Source of the DNA: Diplonema papillatum | Lineage: Eukaryota > Euglenozoa > Diplonemea > Diplonemida > Diplonemidae | NCBI GenBank assembly: GCA_030068145.1 | Contig: JAPJBO010000338.1 | Span: 1-64,000, forward strand | Direction: 5' to 3' | Length of the DNA stretch: 64,000 nt | Shown here: positions 54,113 to 64,000 of the stretch, one piece after another | How positions within the stretch are numbered: position 1 is the first letter of the stretch | Layout: each line of letters opens with the position of its first letter | Made by a program: the position numbers and the translations under genes | The notes under the pieces: generated by a model | What the model saw: the letters and a program-made list of their open reading frames with translations, nothing else | The model's database searches: none | What the model was told of the DNA's origin: nothing

Positions 54113-57100
54113 CTACGCTTCGAGCGATTCAACCCATGACTTCACTTCGGGTGCAAGACCGTGTTTCCGATGAGGTTCAAGAAGATACTCTCGCGACTGC
54201 ATTTCGTTGAGGCGTGATACCGCTCTGTCGTGTGGGTGGGTCACAAGAAAGTTAATGTATGGTTAAGCATACATGTAACCCCCGACGGGGGAACCATTCC
54301 ACGACGGGGGTTCACGGGGGGGACACGGGGGATTTTCACCCCGTGAACCCCCGTGGCCCCCGTGAAACCCCATCGGGGTTTTCTGGGCGCCTTTGGGTGG
54401 AAGATGTATGGTTTGAGTTAAAATGCAAATCTGTGGCAAGAATCTCTTCGCACGTGACGGCCCTCCCTTGTCCGACTTTGCCTCCCGCTGAGTTGGCTTC
54501 GGTGCCCTTGAGCCGTGGTCCCCCCATCAATCGCGGCGAGGTACGTGTTGCCTTCCGGAAGAGTAACGATACCGAGATGGGAGGCGCATCTTCCGGCACC
54601 AGGGAACGGCCGAGTACCTAGGACGGGCCGACATCACCGTGAATTATTTTGCCTATGCATACGTGCTTGCACAGCTCTCTTCCACACCGTCTGACAACCA
54701 TGCCGCGCAAGAATGAACACATCAGGCATCCAAAACGCTGCAACCTCGAACCCCCGTGTCCCGTTTCCTTCCGTCGCGGCCCCCGTTGCACACCCCGTCG
54801 GGGGGATTTTACAACAGGATTTGTTGCGGAAATCCCCCGTGACCCCCCGTTTTTCCCCGTCGGGGGCTGAGCCCGGAACCCCCCGTCGGTTTTGCAACCC
54901 CCTCGGGGGTTGTATGGTTACAGATAAAACAGTGGTGTCACCTGAGGGGTAATCGCAGGGCCGCCCACGTGATAAAGCCGCTGAGCATTGGGAACTTTTA
55001 AGTACAGGACCAGCGGCAGCCGGCTTATCCCGTGACACCTTTTCATAATTATTGGTTTATTATCTACTGTGTAAAAGAGTACTGCTGGCTCTCTTTCTGT
55101 TGAATTCCCTCGCTAGCCGGGAATAGGCACTCCAGTGAAATTGGAAAATATTATGTTACCGTTTCAGGTTAGGGTTTTGGGGGCATTCGGGCCAGCTTTG
55201 GTTCCGCAGATCGTGCTCGGTTACTTGAAGGGCGCGAATAGTCGGTGAGCGGTCTGGTTCAGATGGAGAGGGCTTTTGTCGGCCGTGGGTGTGGTTTGTT
55301 TAGTCGTGGATGCGGTTGAGGACGCAAAAAAAAAGGACTATCCGATCTCTGAAATGACACGTAAGGGAGGGTAAGGTCTTTACACGAGCTGTCTACACAA
55401 GAAGAAGGGCCTGTAGTTCAGATCTTGGAAGAAATCGTCGGGAGGAGAGTTAGTCCATACCTGCCGAACGCGAAAACCTCGTCGCTTCCGGTGAAAAGCG
55501 CAGTGTCAGCAGCGTTTGTTATACCAAATGCGTCAGCAGACTCCAAGTCAATGGAAGCCAAGCCCTCAATACCCTTGCCTGAGAACAATGCATCCGGCAG
55601 AACCGCTGCCGTACACAGGAAGTTGCACTTGTTCTCATACAACTCGTCGACGAGATAAATAAAGCGACGCGCCTCAGTCCGCTGGGAAGTGGTGGGTGGG
55701 GGTTTCGGTCTCTTCTGTTTCAACTTTTGTTCTGAATACCCGAAAATCTGGTCAGAGGCAGTTCTTGGACTGCCTCTTGGCTACGAAAGAGACAAAAGTG
55801 GTGCGTTTGATTTTAGCTTATGTCCCATGGCAGTCTACCTGGCGGTTACTGGCTGTTGCTGGCTGTTACTGGCAGTTACTGGCAGCGCAGAGCAGGGGTG
55901 TACGTGATTTAAACGCTGGGTGTACTTAGCAAAATTTGACCTCCACCCAGATTTTTTTTTCATTTTTGTTCGGCAATGTATTCTCCAGGTTTCGGGTTTT
56001 CTGAGTTTGGAAGAGAGGAGGGGCAACAAATACTCTCGTTTTTTTCCCTCGTGGTAGCATCTGCCCGCGCGAAAGGCTCTGAAAAAAGCGCTCCTCGAAA
56101 AACAGGCGCACATTTCGCTGAACGTACCATCTGTCTTGCACTCATCCTCATCCACCAGTCTTCGTCACCAGTTCTCGACAACCTCTTTCAGAGTTGCAAT
56201 GGCTTGGGAAGTTCATGCCTCCTCGGGGCAACCTTCCAGACCGTCATGTACCCGCTTTTCGTGTATCTTTGTGAAGTTGGGCGTTGGATCATCCGACAAG
56301 CTGGATGTCAGCCAAGTTCGTAGCGCGATCAGCCGGCTTGCTTCAGCCCCACGGACACCGAGTTGCCAGAAAAGATGACCGTGGCGAGTGTGATGTATTC
56401 CGCAATTCTTGCTGCATAATGGAACAAAGGAAGGTTTAAAAAGGTACCCGACGAAGCAGCAAGCGGTGGCACTCCCAGTGAATCTTCCCAGCAGCTTCCG
56501 GAAAAGCTCCCACAGCGTCTAAACGACGCTGGGATTCGCGGCGGGCGGAGGCGCCTCGAGCAAGGTGTGGTGGAAAAGGAGCTCGCAAGCTGGTTGAAGG
56601 AGGACGTTGTTTCACCAGCTGCGCTTCCGCGCGTGTGGCCGGTGTAAACGGGAGGAGGGACGTTCCAGTCCGCACCTCACCCCACAGCCTTCTTCTCTGC
56701 TGGCAAAGAACCATTGGGATAGGAGTCATTGGGACAATCCCATGGTACCGCGTGAATGGCGCGATCGGGCCCACGGCAGCGCAGGCCACTCCTTCGTGCA
56801 GTCGAATCGGAGCGAATCGATGCGAGCAGGCCTTCTCGTTTCCTCTTTCTGCCAGCCACCAGGTCCTCCTGCTTGGACTTGTTCCACAACAGTCTTTCTC
56901 GACCTAGACGCACTGACAATCAGATTCGGCAACGGTGGAACCGAAGGCAACTCTCTGCAGCAGACCTTTGTCGAATGAGCTCGTCCCGCGTTTGGATGAT
57001 TTGGAGGACCTTATTCATCTTCCCGCGCATCCCTTCCAAAACAGACGGTCCAAGTGCCAGATTTCTCGTCACACTTGCTACCTCCTCATCGGGCAGGCAG

Positions 57101-58850
57101 TACCGCACAGGCTCGTAGTAACTTCCGGCGGCAACCCGATGAACGACGCTCCGGAGACAGTCGGCATCTGACGCCGTGGAGATGTCGGGTATTAGAACGG
57201 TTCACTCCCTTCCCCCCGTAGTAACGCGTGCAGGGCAGTGTGGCTCCTCCACCAGCCGCACCAGGCCGCGCCAGAAAACCCTGTATGGCGCGTTTGGCGC
57301 GATTGGCGCGCCCTCAGTGTTTTCACCAGGAATTGACTACTTCTTCACTTTGGGATCATCATTCGTCCATTTTCTCGGCGATCCCGGCGTGCGTTCCGAC
57401 AGGTTTTTGATCCGGTGAGAAGAAAGATGACGAAATCTTCCAGAAAACCTGTTCTCAGAGGGTGTCAACCTATTCTGGTGCCCTCCCACACCCCCTGTCC
57501 TTCCAGGGCCAGTGAAAACCAACGCTTTTTCCAGGGGATCGATCCCTGCAAGCAGCCTTTTTGGACCGGTTTTGACGGGTGCAATGCGGGTGTAATGTAC
57601 GCTGCAGCAATGAAATGCCGACGAACCACAATAATCCGCCTACGTTTCCGGGTCTATTTGGCACCGTTCTCTTCACCCGAGAAACGAGCGAGCAAAAAGT
57701 CGTCGGAAAAAATTTGCCACGTAGACCAGCGGGAAAATATCACCACACTTTGCCAAAACCAGAGTCCACTGTTTGTGCCCATTGAAAAATGACCCAGGCT
57801 GGGTATCAATTCCGCCGAGGCACACTTTTGCCCACGTGGGAACCTAAATTTCCTTGGGGCTACAGGGTGCGCCAAACGCGCCGCGCCGCGCCACGCCAAA
57901 CGCGCCACCACACTGTGCGGGGGAAGGGAGGCGATTCGTAGTCCACCTGTTACGGGAAACCTTTGACATTTGAGTCAAAAATAAACGCAAAAATGTCCAG
58001 AAACTGGGTTTGGCACCTCAAATAAAACTTCAAAGTATCATGTGGTGGTGTTTGAGTGTGGGCAAAATTTTCGGGTTCTGGGCCAAAAAGTTGCTAAGTA
58101 CACAGAATGTTCTTTTTTTCAGAAATCCCACTGTACCATGGCAATCTACCCGACGGTTACTGGCTGTTACTGGCTGTTACTGGCAGTTACTGGCAGCGAT
58201 GACCTGTCAAACGCACCAAAAAGGCATACATCGTTAAGAGTCATCGCTGGGATCCCCGTCACTACAATTGTATGAAAGTTTTTTGCGATTGCACCGTAGT
58301 CTGCTGTGCTCATCGGCATCTTGCATACATCGTCGAAAGTGAATACTGCCACTCCATTAGCAGCACCTCTCACAGGGACGTCACGGCCGAAGACCTTTAC
58401 AGAGCTAGGTTCTAGGGGCTTGCCACACACCAGCTTCTTTACAATGTCCATTATCTTCTTTTCGGATTGCGCCGTGAGCGGTGTCACGTAAGTTGTGTCG
58501 GCCAGCCGAACCGACTCGGTGCGGTAGTCGGTGCCGCTGGCCATTTCATGCGTGACGTTGTACTTTTTAAGAAGCTTAATGAATGGAAGGAAGATGTGCC
58601 GGTTCAAACCCCCTTCGTAAAGATCGTCGGGCCGACGGTTTGACGTAGCTACCATCACAAGGCCGTTGTCATAGAGAGCGGTGAACAGCCGGCGCACGAT
58701 CATTGCGTCCCCGATGTCTGTAATTTGAAACTCATCGAAACAGAGCAGGTCTACATCCTTCGTGATCTCTCGCGCGGCTGCCTTGATGACATCGATCTGC
58801 GGAAATTGCTTTTGTGATAGGTTGACTCGCGACGCCCCAGATTTGCAAAC
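54113..58850 (-). CDS. AFG1/LACE1-type AAA ATPase, last three exons
   Basis: Exons: 58,850(approximate)-58,230, 55,681-55,461 and 54,224-54,113 (TAG). Introns start GTATGC and GTATGG and end CACTTCCCAG and CACGACAG; both junctions keep phase (0, then 2). The protein shows Walker B LLCFDEFQITDIGDAMIV, VATSNRRPDDLY, FLPFIKLLK, DYR and ADYGAIAKNFHTIVV (exon 1), then RRFIYLVDELYENK and VFAFGR (exon 2), then AVSRLNEMQSREYL (exon 3), all in AFG1 order. The Walker A exon and N-terminus are not in the window or are hidden beyond 59 kb. AFG1 proteins (ZapE in bacteria) act in mitochondria, linked to respiratory-complex protein turnover. The introns (2.5 and 1.2 kb) are filled with inverted-repeat elements. 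Intact motifs suggest a working gene. Confidence 0.92.
54268..54922. mobile_element. MITE in AFG1 intron 2 with CATACATGTAAYCCCCGAC-type ends
   Basis: The left end is CATACATGTAACCCCCGAC. The right end is its imperfect complement (CGGGGGTTGTATGG). Subterminal GACGGGG/CCCCGTC motifs are repeated at both ends. A related left end (CATACATGTAATCCCCGAC) lies at 62,264. Confidence 0.55.
55846..55895 (+). repeat. 10-bp repeat (ACTGGCTGTT)n, paired with 58,150-58,198
   Basis: About 65 bp including CCATGGCA...GGTTACTGGCTGTT occur on both sides of the inverted-repeat element in AFG1 intron 1. Confidence 0.75.
55918..58103. mobile_element. 2.2-kb inverted-repeat element in AFG1 intron 1
   Basis: The ends are GTGTACTTAGCAA and TTGCTAAGTACAC. 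It contains the conserved TIGIGVIGTIPW-like segment (56,700-56,800) also at 31.8 kb and, at 57,255-57,310 and 57,867-57,915, GGCGCGTTTGGCGCG in inverted orientation, perhaps a nested smaller element. No intact gene inside. Confidence 0.5.
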
Positions 58851-58859
58851 TATTAAGGG

Positions 58860-59040
58860 GACAATTCCTATTATTGCACATTTCTTAACTTTTTGCCCAT
58901 TCTAGAACTGTTCGTACCGTTTTGCTTACAGAACATTCGCTAACTTTGTGCCCATTATAGAACTGTTTTTAACGTTTTGCCCATTCTCGATAACTTTGTC
59001 CCCCTTTATAGAACGCTAACTTTGCCCATTAGGGCAGACT
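58860..59040 (+). repeat. Degenerate repeat with TTTGCCCATTATAGAACTG
   Basis: About five units of 28-35 bp, distantly like the 30-bp array at 33,283; also seen at 62,220-62,260. Confidence 0.6.
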
Positions 59041-59052
59041 ATTTTTATTCTT

Positions 59053-59547
59053 TGATCCGCGTCCTCACTCACATAGGTATCAGGGAAAGCCTGCTACACG
59101 GGAGCCAAGCTTCACGTGTTCGGCGGTACTGCAGAGCCACGGGTCTACGGGTCAAGTGGCTACCGATTTCCCAAACCAAACTAAAGCATCAAGGCGTGGC
59201 GCACCTTGGGGCTTGGCACTCGCGCTGAACATAAGCTCGTCGAGACGGTCAGCCGCAGGGCAGACCGGACGGGGTTGTAGCACTGTGCTGCCTCCGACTC
59301 AAGGTTTGCAAGCTGTGTGGTTGACCGTCACGTTTCTGGACCAGGAGCGGCCTTTTTCTTCTTCTTCTTTTCTGATCCGCGTCCGGCTACTGGACGGGTA
59401 CCAGGGAAAGCCTGCTACACGGAAGCCAAGCTTCACGTGTTCGGCGGTACTGCAGAGCCACGGGCCTACGGGTCAAGTTAGCTACCGATTTCCCAAACTA
59501 AAGCATCAAGGCTTACCGCACCTTGGGGCTTGGCGCTCGCGCTGAAC
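59053..59547 (-). repeat. Direct repeat pair of about 176 bp
   Basis: 59,053-59,230 and 59,372-59,547 are about 92% identical (TGATCCGCGTCC... to CTCGCGCTGAACA), separated by 141 bp. They lie just downstream of the recombinase fossil in its reading direction. Confidence 0.85.
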
Positions 59548-61690
59548 ACTTTGATTCTTCGGCGACTTTTTGCACTGGGAAATACCGTCGTCTGCATGTG
59601 CTCAGGCTTTTTAGTTGTACGGAGGGAGGTGAGTCTTCAGCGTAGAGCTGCTGCCACCGACAGTAGTGGGCGTCTAGTCCTGGGCCTTGCGTTGTGTACG
59701 CGACTGCCTCGCGAATACCATCGGGAACCGTTTTGTGTACCTGGCAGCAACCGTGCTGTTCGGTGTACTCGGCCAGATTTGGTATCGTACCCACGTTTCG
59801 GACGGAATGTGGGCATCGGCCGGAACGCTTCTGCACTTCTTCCATGAAAAGCCGGATGCTTGCGGGGGCCTCAAACGTGAAGCGTGAAACTTCTCCATGA
59901 CGCCTCTCGTCCACGACAGTACCGCACTCCTCAAGAACGCGGCCCATGGCGTCCCAGTCGTATTTGGACGACGAAAGCGCGTCTTTTGACGAGCTTCGGA
60001 ATGCAACCTCACTGAACGCCTCGGGGTTGAACCCGCAGGGGGTTCGCATCTCCAGTCGCGAACACTTCCTCTTCGGTAGCTTGAACGGGAAGGGGGGTTC
60101 GAGGCGGAAGGCTATAGGAGACTCGCTGACGCCTCCGCGGTGTTCCGGACGAGCGGAACCTCGGCCTCCGGAAGGTACCGCATCAGAGCACTCAGCGTGG
60201 TATGACGCGACACGCTCTGAATCACTCGCAGGTCGACCCCGCTTCTCAACAGGTGGAAAAGGGCGCCCCGCCGGAGAGAATGGCCGGTGTGGGAGAGGTT
60301 GGCGCGCTTCAGCACACAACCCGCCGAAAAGGGATGTTCGGAAACAGAAGGCGGCCGGGCGGCGTCTGAGACAGCAGCGAGCGAAGCTCCTGGTCCTGAG
60401 CTGGCGGAAGAATCACGCCCGTAACCTGACCTAGGCGGAAAGGATCCGACTTCGAACCCACCCAGTTTACCGCCCAGAAACCGGCACCCTCGGTGATGTG
60501 TTCGGCCTTCCTCGTCAGGACGTCGTCCACGCGCGCAGCCCCCTGCCATGCCAAAGCCAAAGCAACCCGGACACCGGGATCCGACTCTAAACGAACGGCA
60601 TGATGCAGCTCGTCCTTCGTCACCGGCACGGCCTGCTTCGATGGCTTCATCGCGCCCGCCCGTTTCAGAGATCTGACGAAATCCCTGACGAGCTGGCTGT
60701 CGACACCCAAACGCTTGGCCGACTGAACGTTCACGACGTACTGCACCGCGGAAGCTGCGCAGATATCCCCGCGGGCAAGCAGCCGGGTCACAAACAGGAC
60801 CAGCCCGTCGGGACGTCGAGGGGATCGTCGGACATCGCTTCCCAGTGGCGCCGGAACCCCAGGAAACGGCGGTACACGGAGTGGATTCCGCGACGTGCTA
60901 CAGCGCAAGGGCATCCCTTATGTACGTGTTCGCGGTCCGGACAGGACGTTCCCGCTCGCAGGAGAGCGGGCTCTGATGGGAGAGGACGTCCGCGTCGCCC
61001 CGCCACAGGAGGTGGGAAACGGTCCAAGGCACCTACTGCCTGGCCCTCCCCTTCGTTGAGGTTGTCCGCTGAGGGTGCTGGGAGTCGGGGTGAGCTTCGC
61101 CCGAGTGTTGGGTGCGGGACTTCGGGCCGCACTTCCTGGACGGCTTGGGGGCGGGCTGCTCCTCGGCTTTCTGCAAGGCTCCGAAGATACGGAGGGAACC
61201 CGCCTCGTGCTCGTGGCGGTGTTGGAGACCGCCGGCCAAGAACCAGCCGGCCTTTAAGGCCGTCTTCAGGACCATCATGCGGTGGATGGTGTCCCTTCCC
61301 AGCTCTACCACCGGGCGTAGGAGTCGTCCATCAGACGCATGATGGACGTCGAGTGGCTGAGCAGGTGTCCTGCGTCGTTGGCGACGCTCGGGACGGCGTC
61401 GAGTATATCCGCGAAGAAACCGCGGATGTGGACGAGCGCGAGAGACCTCTCGAGGAGAGAGGCTCACCCAGAGCTCGGGGTCGAGGAGCTCTGGTCCGGG
61501 AGAGAGAAGCGTGTGGGAGCCCTGGACCGGCCCGCCTCCCCCCAGCGAAGACGGGTCCTCCGGAAAATCCGGAAGAGGATGGCTGGCGTAGGGCTGGCGG
61601 GGCTCGGCGTACGGCTGGTGGCTGAAGGAGTTGCCAAGTCTACGAATCAGCCGTTTTTTTAGCGTTTTTTGCAGAAAGATGCGTGCAACC
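59548..61690 (-). mobile_element. Tyrosine-recombinase retroelement fossil (DIRS/Ngaro-like, Crypton less likely)
   Basis: Between about 60,900 and 60,112 the recombinase core is recognisable: an N-terminal helical part (YVVNVQSAKRLGVDSQLV), GAARVDDVL with the first catalytic Arg, HSLRRGA with the His-x-x-Arg box, and SRHTTLSALMRYL with the His and the Tyr nucleophile. The element is broken, with a few breaks. The frame at 59,513-60,319 and the upstream stretch to 61,690 probably belong to it but are not recognised. No reverse transcriptase is seen here. Confidence 0.65.
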
Positions 61691-61830
61691 AACGCGGAGG
61701 AGTCGGTTCTGCATTCAATGCAAGCAACCGGGCATCAACACTGTTGACAACGGCAGCGGTAAGTGACGAGCCTATGAAATCCATTCAAGAATGGGGTGAA
61801 ATACCAAAAAGTACAGTTTCCTGAGTTTGT

Positions 61831-62189
61831 GCCCAAAACTTGGGTCCCAAACTTGGGTCCCAAACTTGGGTCCCAAACTTGGGTCCCAAACTTGGGTCCC
61901 AAACATGGGTCCCAAACTTGGGTCCCAAACTTGGGTCCCAAACTTGGGTCCCAAACTTGGGTCCCAAACTTGGGTCCCAAACTTGGGTCCCAAACTTGGG
62001 TCCCAAACTTGGGTCCCAAACTTGGGTCCCAAACTTGGGTCCCAAACTTGGGTCCCAAACTTGGGTCCCAAACTTGGGTCCCAAACTTGGGTCCCAAACT
62101 TGGGTCCCAAACTTGGGTCCCAAACTTGGGTCCCAAACTTGGGTCCCAAACTTGGGTCCCAAACTTGGGTCCCAAACTTGGGTTCCAAA
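61831..62189 (+). repeat. 13-bp near-palindromic array (CTTGGGTCCCAAA)n, about 27 units
   Basis: Almost perfect, with one CATGGG variant. Each unit differs from its reverse complement only at the centre (TTGGGTCCCAA against TTGGGACCCAA). Both strands are open in several frames. Followed by GAACGTT-type and MITE-end sequences. Confidence 0.95.
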
Positions 62190-62263
62190 TTATCATATAT
62201 ATAACTATCGTTTCCAATCCTTGCTATAATGGGCACAAAGTTAGCGAATGTTCTATTATAGAT

Positions 62264-62340
62264 CATACATGTAATCCCCGACAAATTTGTCGGGTAAAAT
62301 CGGGGAAAATCGGGGGAAATCGGGGGGGTTTGCTGGGAAA
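62264..62340 (+). repeat. Left-end fragment of the CCCCGAC MITE family
   Basis: CATACATGTAATCCCCGAC followed by AAATTTGTCGGG and AAATCGGGG repeats. A GA dinucleotide run (62,386-62,407) comes next. Confidence 0.55.
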
Positions 62341-62773
62341 AGGTTTTTTTTCGGCCCATTGGCATGACTACCAATTGAAAGGCTGAAGAGAGAGAGAGAG
62401 AGAGAGACGAGTTAGAGTGCAGGGACCATCTCTCCGGGGAGTTTCCGGTCTCCTCACTTCTCTTCATATGCTGCTACGGCGGGCGTAAGTCGCTCCGGAG
62501 GCGCGCTGCAGGTTGCGGCTCTGCTACAGTGGGTGGCGGCACCGGAGTTGGTGCTGCAGCGGGCGCTCTGGCCGGCGGGTGAGCTCGTCTCGGCGGGGGA
62601 TCGCCGCCTTGTAACGCTGCGGGCCCTCTTCTTCCTCGCGACTGCGCGGCCTACAGTGGCGGCTAGCACCTTGATGGGAAACTTCAGCTTCCATTGAGCG
62701 AAGGCTACGTCCTGAGGGTACACGGGTTTGGCGTCATTCCAGCTGTCTGTGGAGCAAACTGCTTCTATGCCGT
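62341..62773. other. Probable LINE 3' UTR and flank
   Basis: GC-rich sequence after the LINE stop in its reading direction. No separate gene is recognised, and the 3' tail is not obvious. Confidence 0.35.
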
Positions 62774-63997
62774 TTAACATCGCCTCTGTCCTCCGTCCAG
62801 CTGCAAAACGTGGACGGTGTGTGAATCCCGGCATTGCCGGCGCACCCAGGCAGCGTAAGAGCATACACCCTGGCGCCACTTCCCGGGGAAGGCTGAGGCC
62901 CCCGTGTCAGCAAAGCTTAGGTCGTTGATGGCTCGTGCTAGATATCCTATCTGCAACCCTTTTTCGGCAAACGTTTCCCCAGGCAGCTTGGATCGCGTGT
63001 AGGCCTCACCAAAATCCAAAGCGAGTTCCACGCCGGTCGTAGGGAGAGGGGGGGTGTTGACCCAACGTAGATTCCTTAGCCAGTAGACTAGCGACGCCGC
63101 GAAGCGCGTCCCAATCTGCTTCGTGAGGAGCTCACGGCTGTCCCTTGCCAGCTCAACGTCATATCTCCCTGCCGCGGCGGAGGCAAGCTCCCAGGGGCGC
63201 GTCGTCGCGATATTGTGCTGCGCTTGCGCCATCTCGATGGAGATGGTCCCGATCAGCTTCTGGACCCTCTCCACGAGTACCGGCGGGGTTCCGATGGGGG
63301 GAATCCCCCGTGTGCTCAGGCATAGGGGCATATTCTGTGCCGCCACTCCTGCGACGTCGAGTCGGCAGCGTAGATTGACCCACCTGCCCCCTGGTCCCGG
63401 GCATTCCCAGAAATAGTGTAGCAGGGTCCCCGGCGTCCCACCGTCGCAGAACTCGCATACGCCGTCATCCGTTCCCCATTTTCTGTTGCACCACTCGCGA
63501 GAGTACACCGCTCCTGCGATGCATTTGCGGATTGCAAAGCTGAGCCTGTCCTCCGTCGCGCGGTTCTGCCACAGTCTGTTCAGCAGGCGCACATCCACCC
63601 CCCTCTCGATACCCGAGTAGCCTTGCCTTTGTGTCGTCAGGTAGCGCCACGCTCGAAGACGCAGGCCCTCACGGACGAAGTGCAGTGTCTCCTTCCCGGA
63701 AAAAGGCACGGTCGCACCTTCGAACGATAGCAACTCGAAACTGTGCCGCTTCGCCGGCAGGAAACGTATCTCCCGAAGGAGATTGGATATCAGCCCGACG
63801 GGGCCCTTTAAGGAGGCGTCAGCCCCGGATACAAGAAGGGCATCCATTCGCAGCCGAAACCTCTCCTTCTGGTATTGCTTCGCGGCGGTGCGGAGTGAGC
63901 TGTACCCGGAGGCGCATGCCGGATCGCACAAGTGCGCCTTCGCAACGAGGGTAAGTGTCGCGAGGGGGCTCTTCGCCCGATTTGAGCGAGGAATCAA
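62774..63997 (-). CDS. Non-LTR retrotransposon (LINE) polyprotein, C-terminal part
   Basis: A 407-residue open frame that probably continues off the right edge. Residues about 165-205 read LWQNRATEDRLSFAIRKCIA...CEFC...H...C, the C-terminal CCHC zinc motif (Cys-x2-Cys-x9-His-x4-Cys) that follows the reverse transcriptase in many LINEs. The region before it (SLKGPVGLISNLLREIRFLP) fits the thumb/linker. The stop at 62,774 gives a normal C-terminus. The frame is long and uninterrupted, so the copy may be young. The RT and endonuclease would lie to the right. Confidence 0.72.
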   Translation of the reverse strand: MIPRSNRAKSPLATLTLVAKAHLCDPACASGYSSLRTAAKQYQKERFRLRMDALLVSGADASLKGPVGLISNLLREIRFLPAKRHSFELLSFEGATVPFSGKETLHFVREGLRLRAWRYLTTQRQGYSGIERGVDVRLLNRLWQNRATEDRLSFAIRKCIAGAVYSREWCNRKWGTDDGVCEFCDGGTPGTLLHYFWECPGPGGRWVNLRCRLDVAGVAAQNMPLCLSTRGIPPIGTPPVLVERVQKLIGTISIEMAQAQHNIATTRPWELASAAAGRYDVELARDSRELLTKQIGTRFAASLVYWLRNLRWVNTPPLPTTGVELALDFGEAYTRSKLPGETFAEKGLQIGYLARAINDLSFADTGASAFPGKWRQGVCSYAAWVRRQCRDSHTVHVLQLDGGQRRC

Positions 63998-64000
63998 GCA

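Noticed and set aside
61640-61760. Plus-strand exon ending GCAGCG/GTAAGT with a Cys-rich peptide like a PiggyBac C-terminal finger
   Set aside because: It is one short open stretch with no neighbouring exon or transposase core, so chance splice-like sites suffice.
61735-62467. Frames of 125-231 residues such as LGPKFGTQVWDPS repeats
   Set aside because: These are translations of the 13-bp array in all frames, with no domain.

Overview
The window looks like nuclear DNA of a repeat-dense unicellular eukaryote, probably a protist or alga. Host genes carry spliceosomal GT-AG introns (for example in an AFG1-type ATPase gene), and there are Helitrons, non-LTR retrotransposon pieces, tRNA-headed SINE-like copies and many minisatellites. 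I cannot name the species. A photosynthetic alveolate such as a chromerid would fit but is only a guess. Nothing points to bacteria: there are no operons, ribosome binding sites or CRISPR arrays.

Layout. 1-8,650 (minus strand): a large autonomous Helitron, with an RPA-like ssDNA-binding protein followed by a very long Rep protein that has N-terminal zinc fingers and an OTU protease fold; its helicase half lies beyond the left edge. 9,400-28,000: a mosaic of CTG-rich minisatellites, a dispersed family (called R1 here) that ends in a hairpin plus an 8-bp GCGGGTTT tail, and two long paralogous blocks (16,061-21,506 and 24,448-27,953). One of these blocks carries an ORF joining a USP-type deubiquitinase C-terminal half to zinc fingers. 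An AT-rich block at 21,835-23,160 holds a virus-like DNA polymerase fossil.

28,200-37,300: a two-exon host gene with repeated Arg/Ala-rich motifs, several tRNA-headed SINE-like elements, a transposon with about 110-bp inverted repeats made of 30-bp arrays, and copies of a roughly 1-kb element (called T here) for which the window holds both a filled and an empty site. 37,400-44,340: a broken reverse transcriptase/RNase H retroelement interrupted by a 3.9-kb nest of foldback elements with long G/C tracts. 45,400-50,000: another SINE, a TraB-domain host gene, a divergent gene with a Myb/telobox-like end, and further T copies.

53,300-58,850: an AFG1/LACE1 AAA-ATPase gene on the minus strand. Its last three exons are resolved to the base, except for the 5' edge of the first, and its introns are stuffed with inverted-repeat elements. 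59,050-61,690: a tyrosine-recombinase retroelement fossil. 61,830-62,190: a near-perfect 13-bp hairpin array. 62,774-63,997: the C-terminal part of a LINE polyprotein.

Most of the window is therefore layered mobile DNA around at least four host genes: the Arg/Ala-repeat gene, TraB, the Myb-like gene and AFG1. Two unrelated deubiquitinase-like folds (OTU and USP) are each carried by multicopy or mobile DNA.
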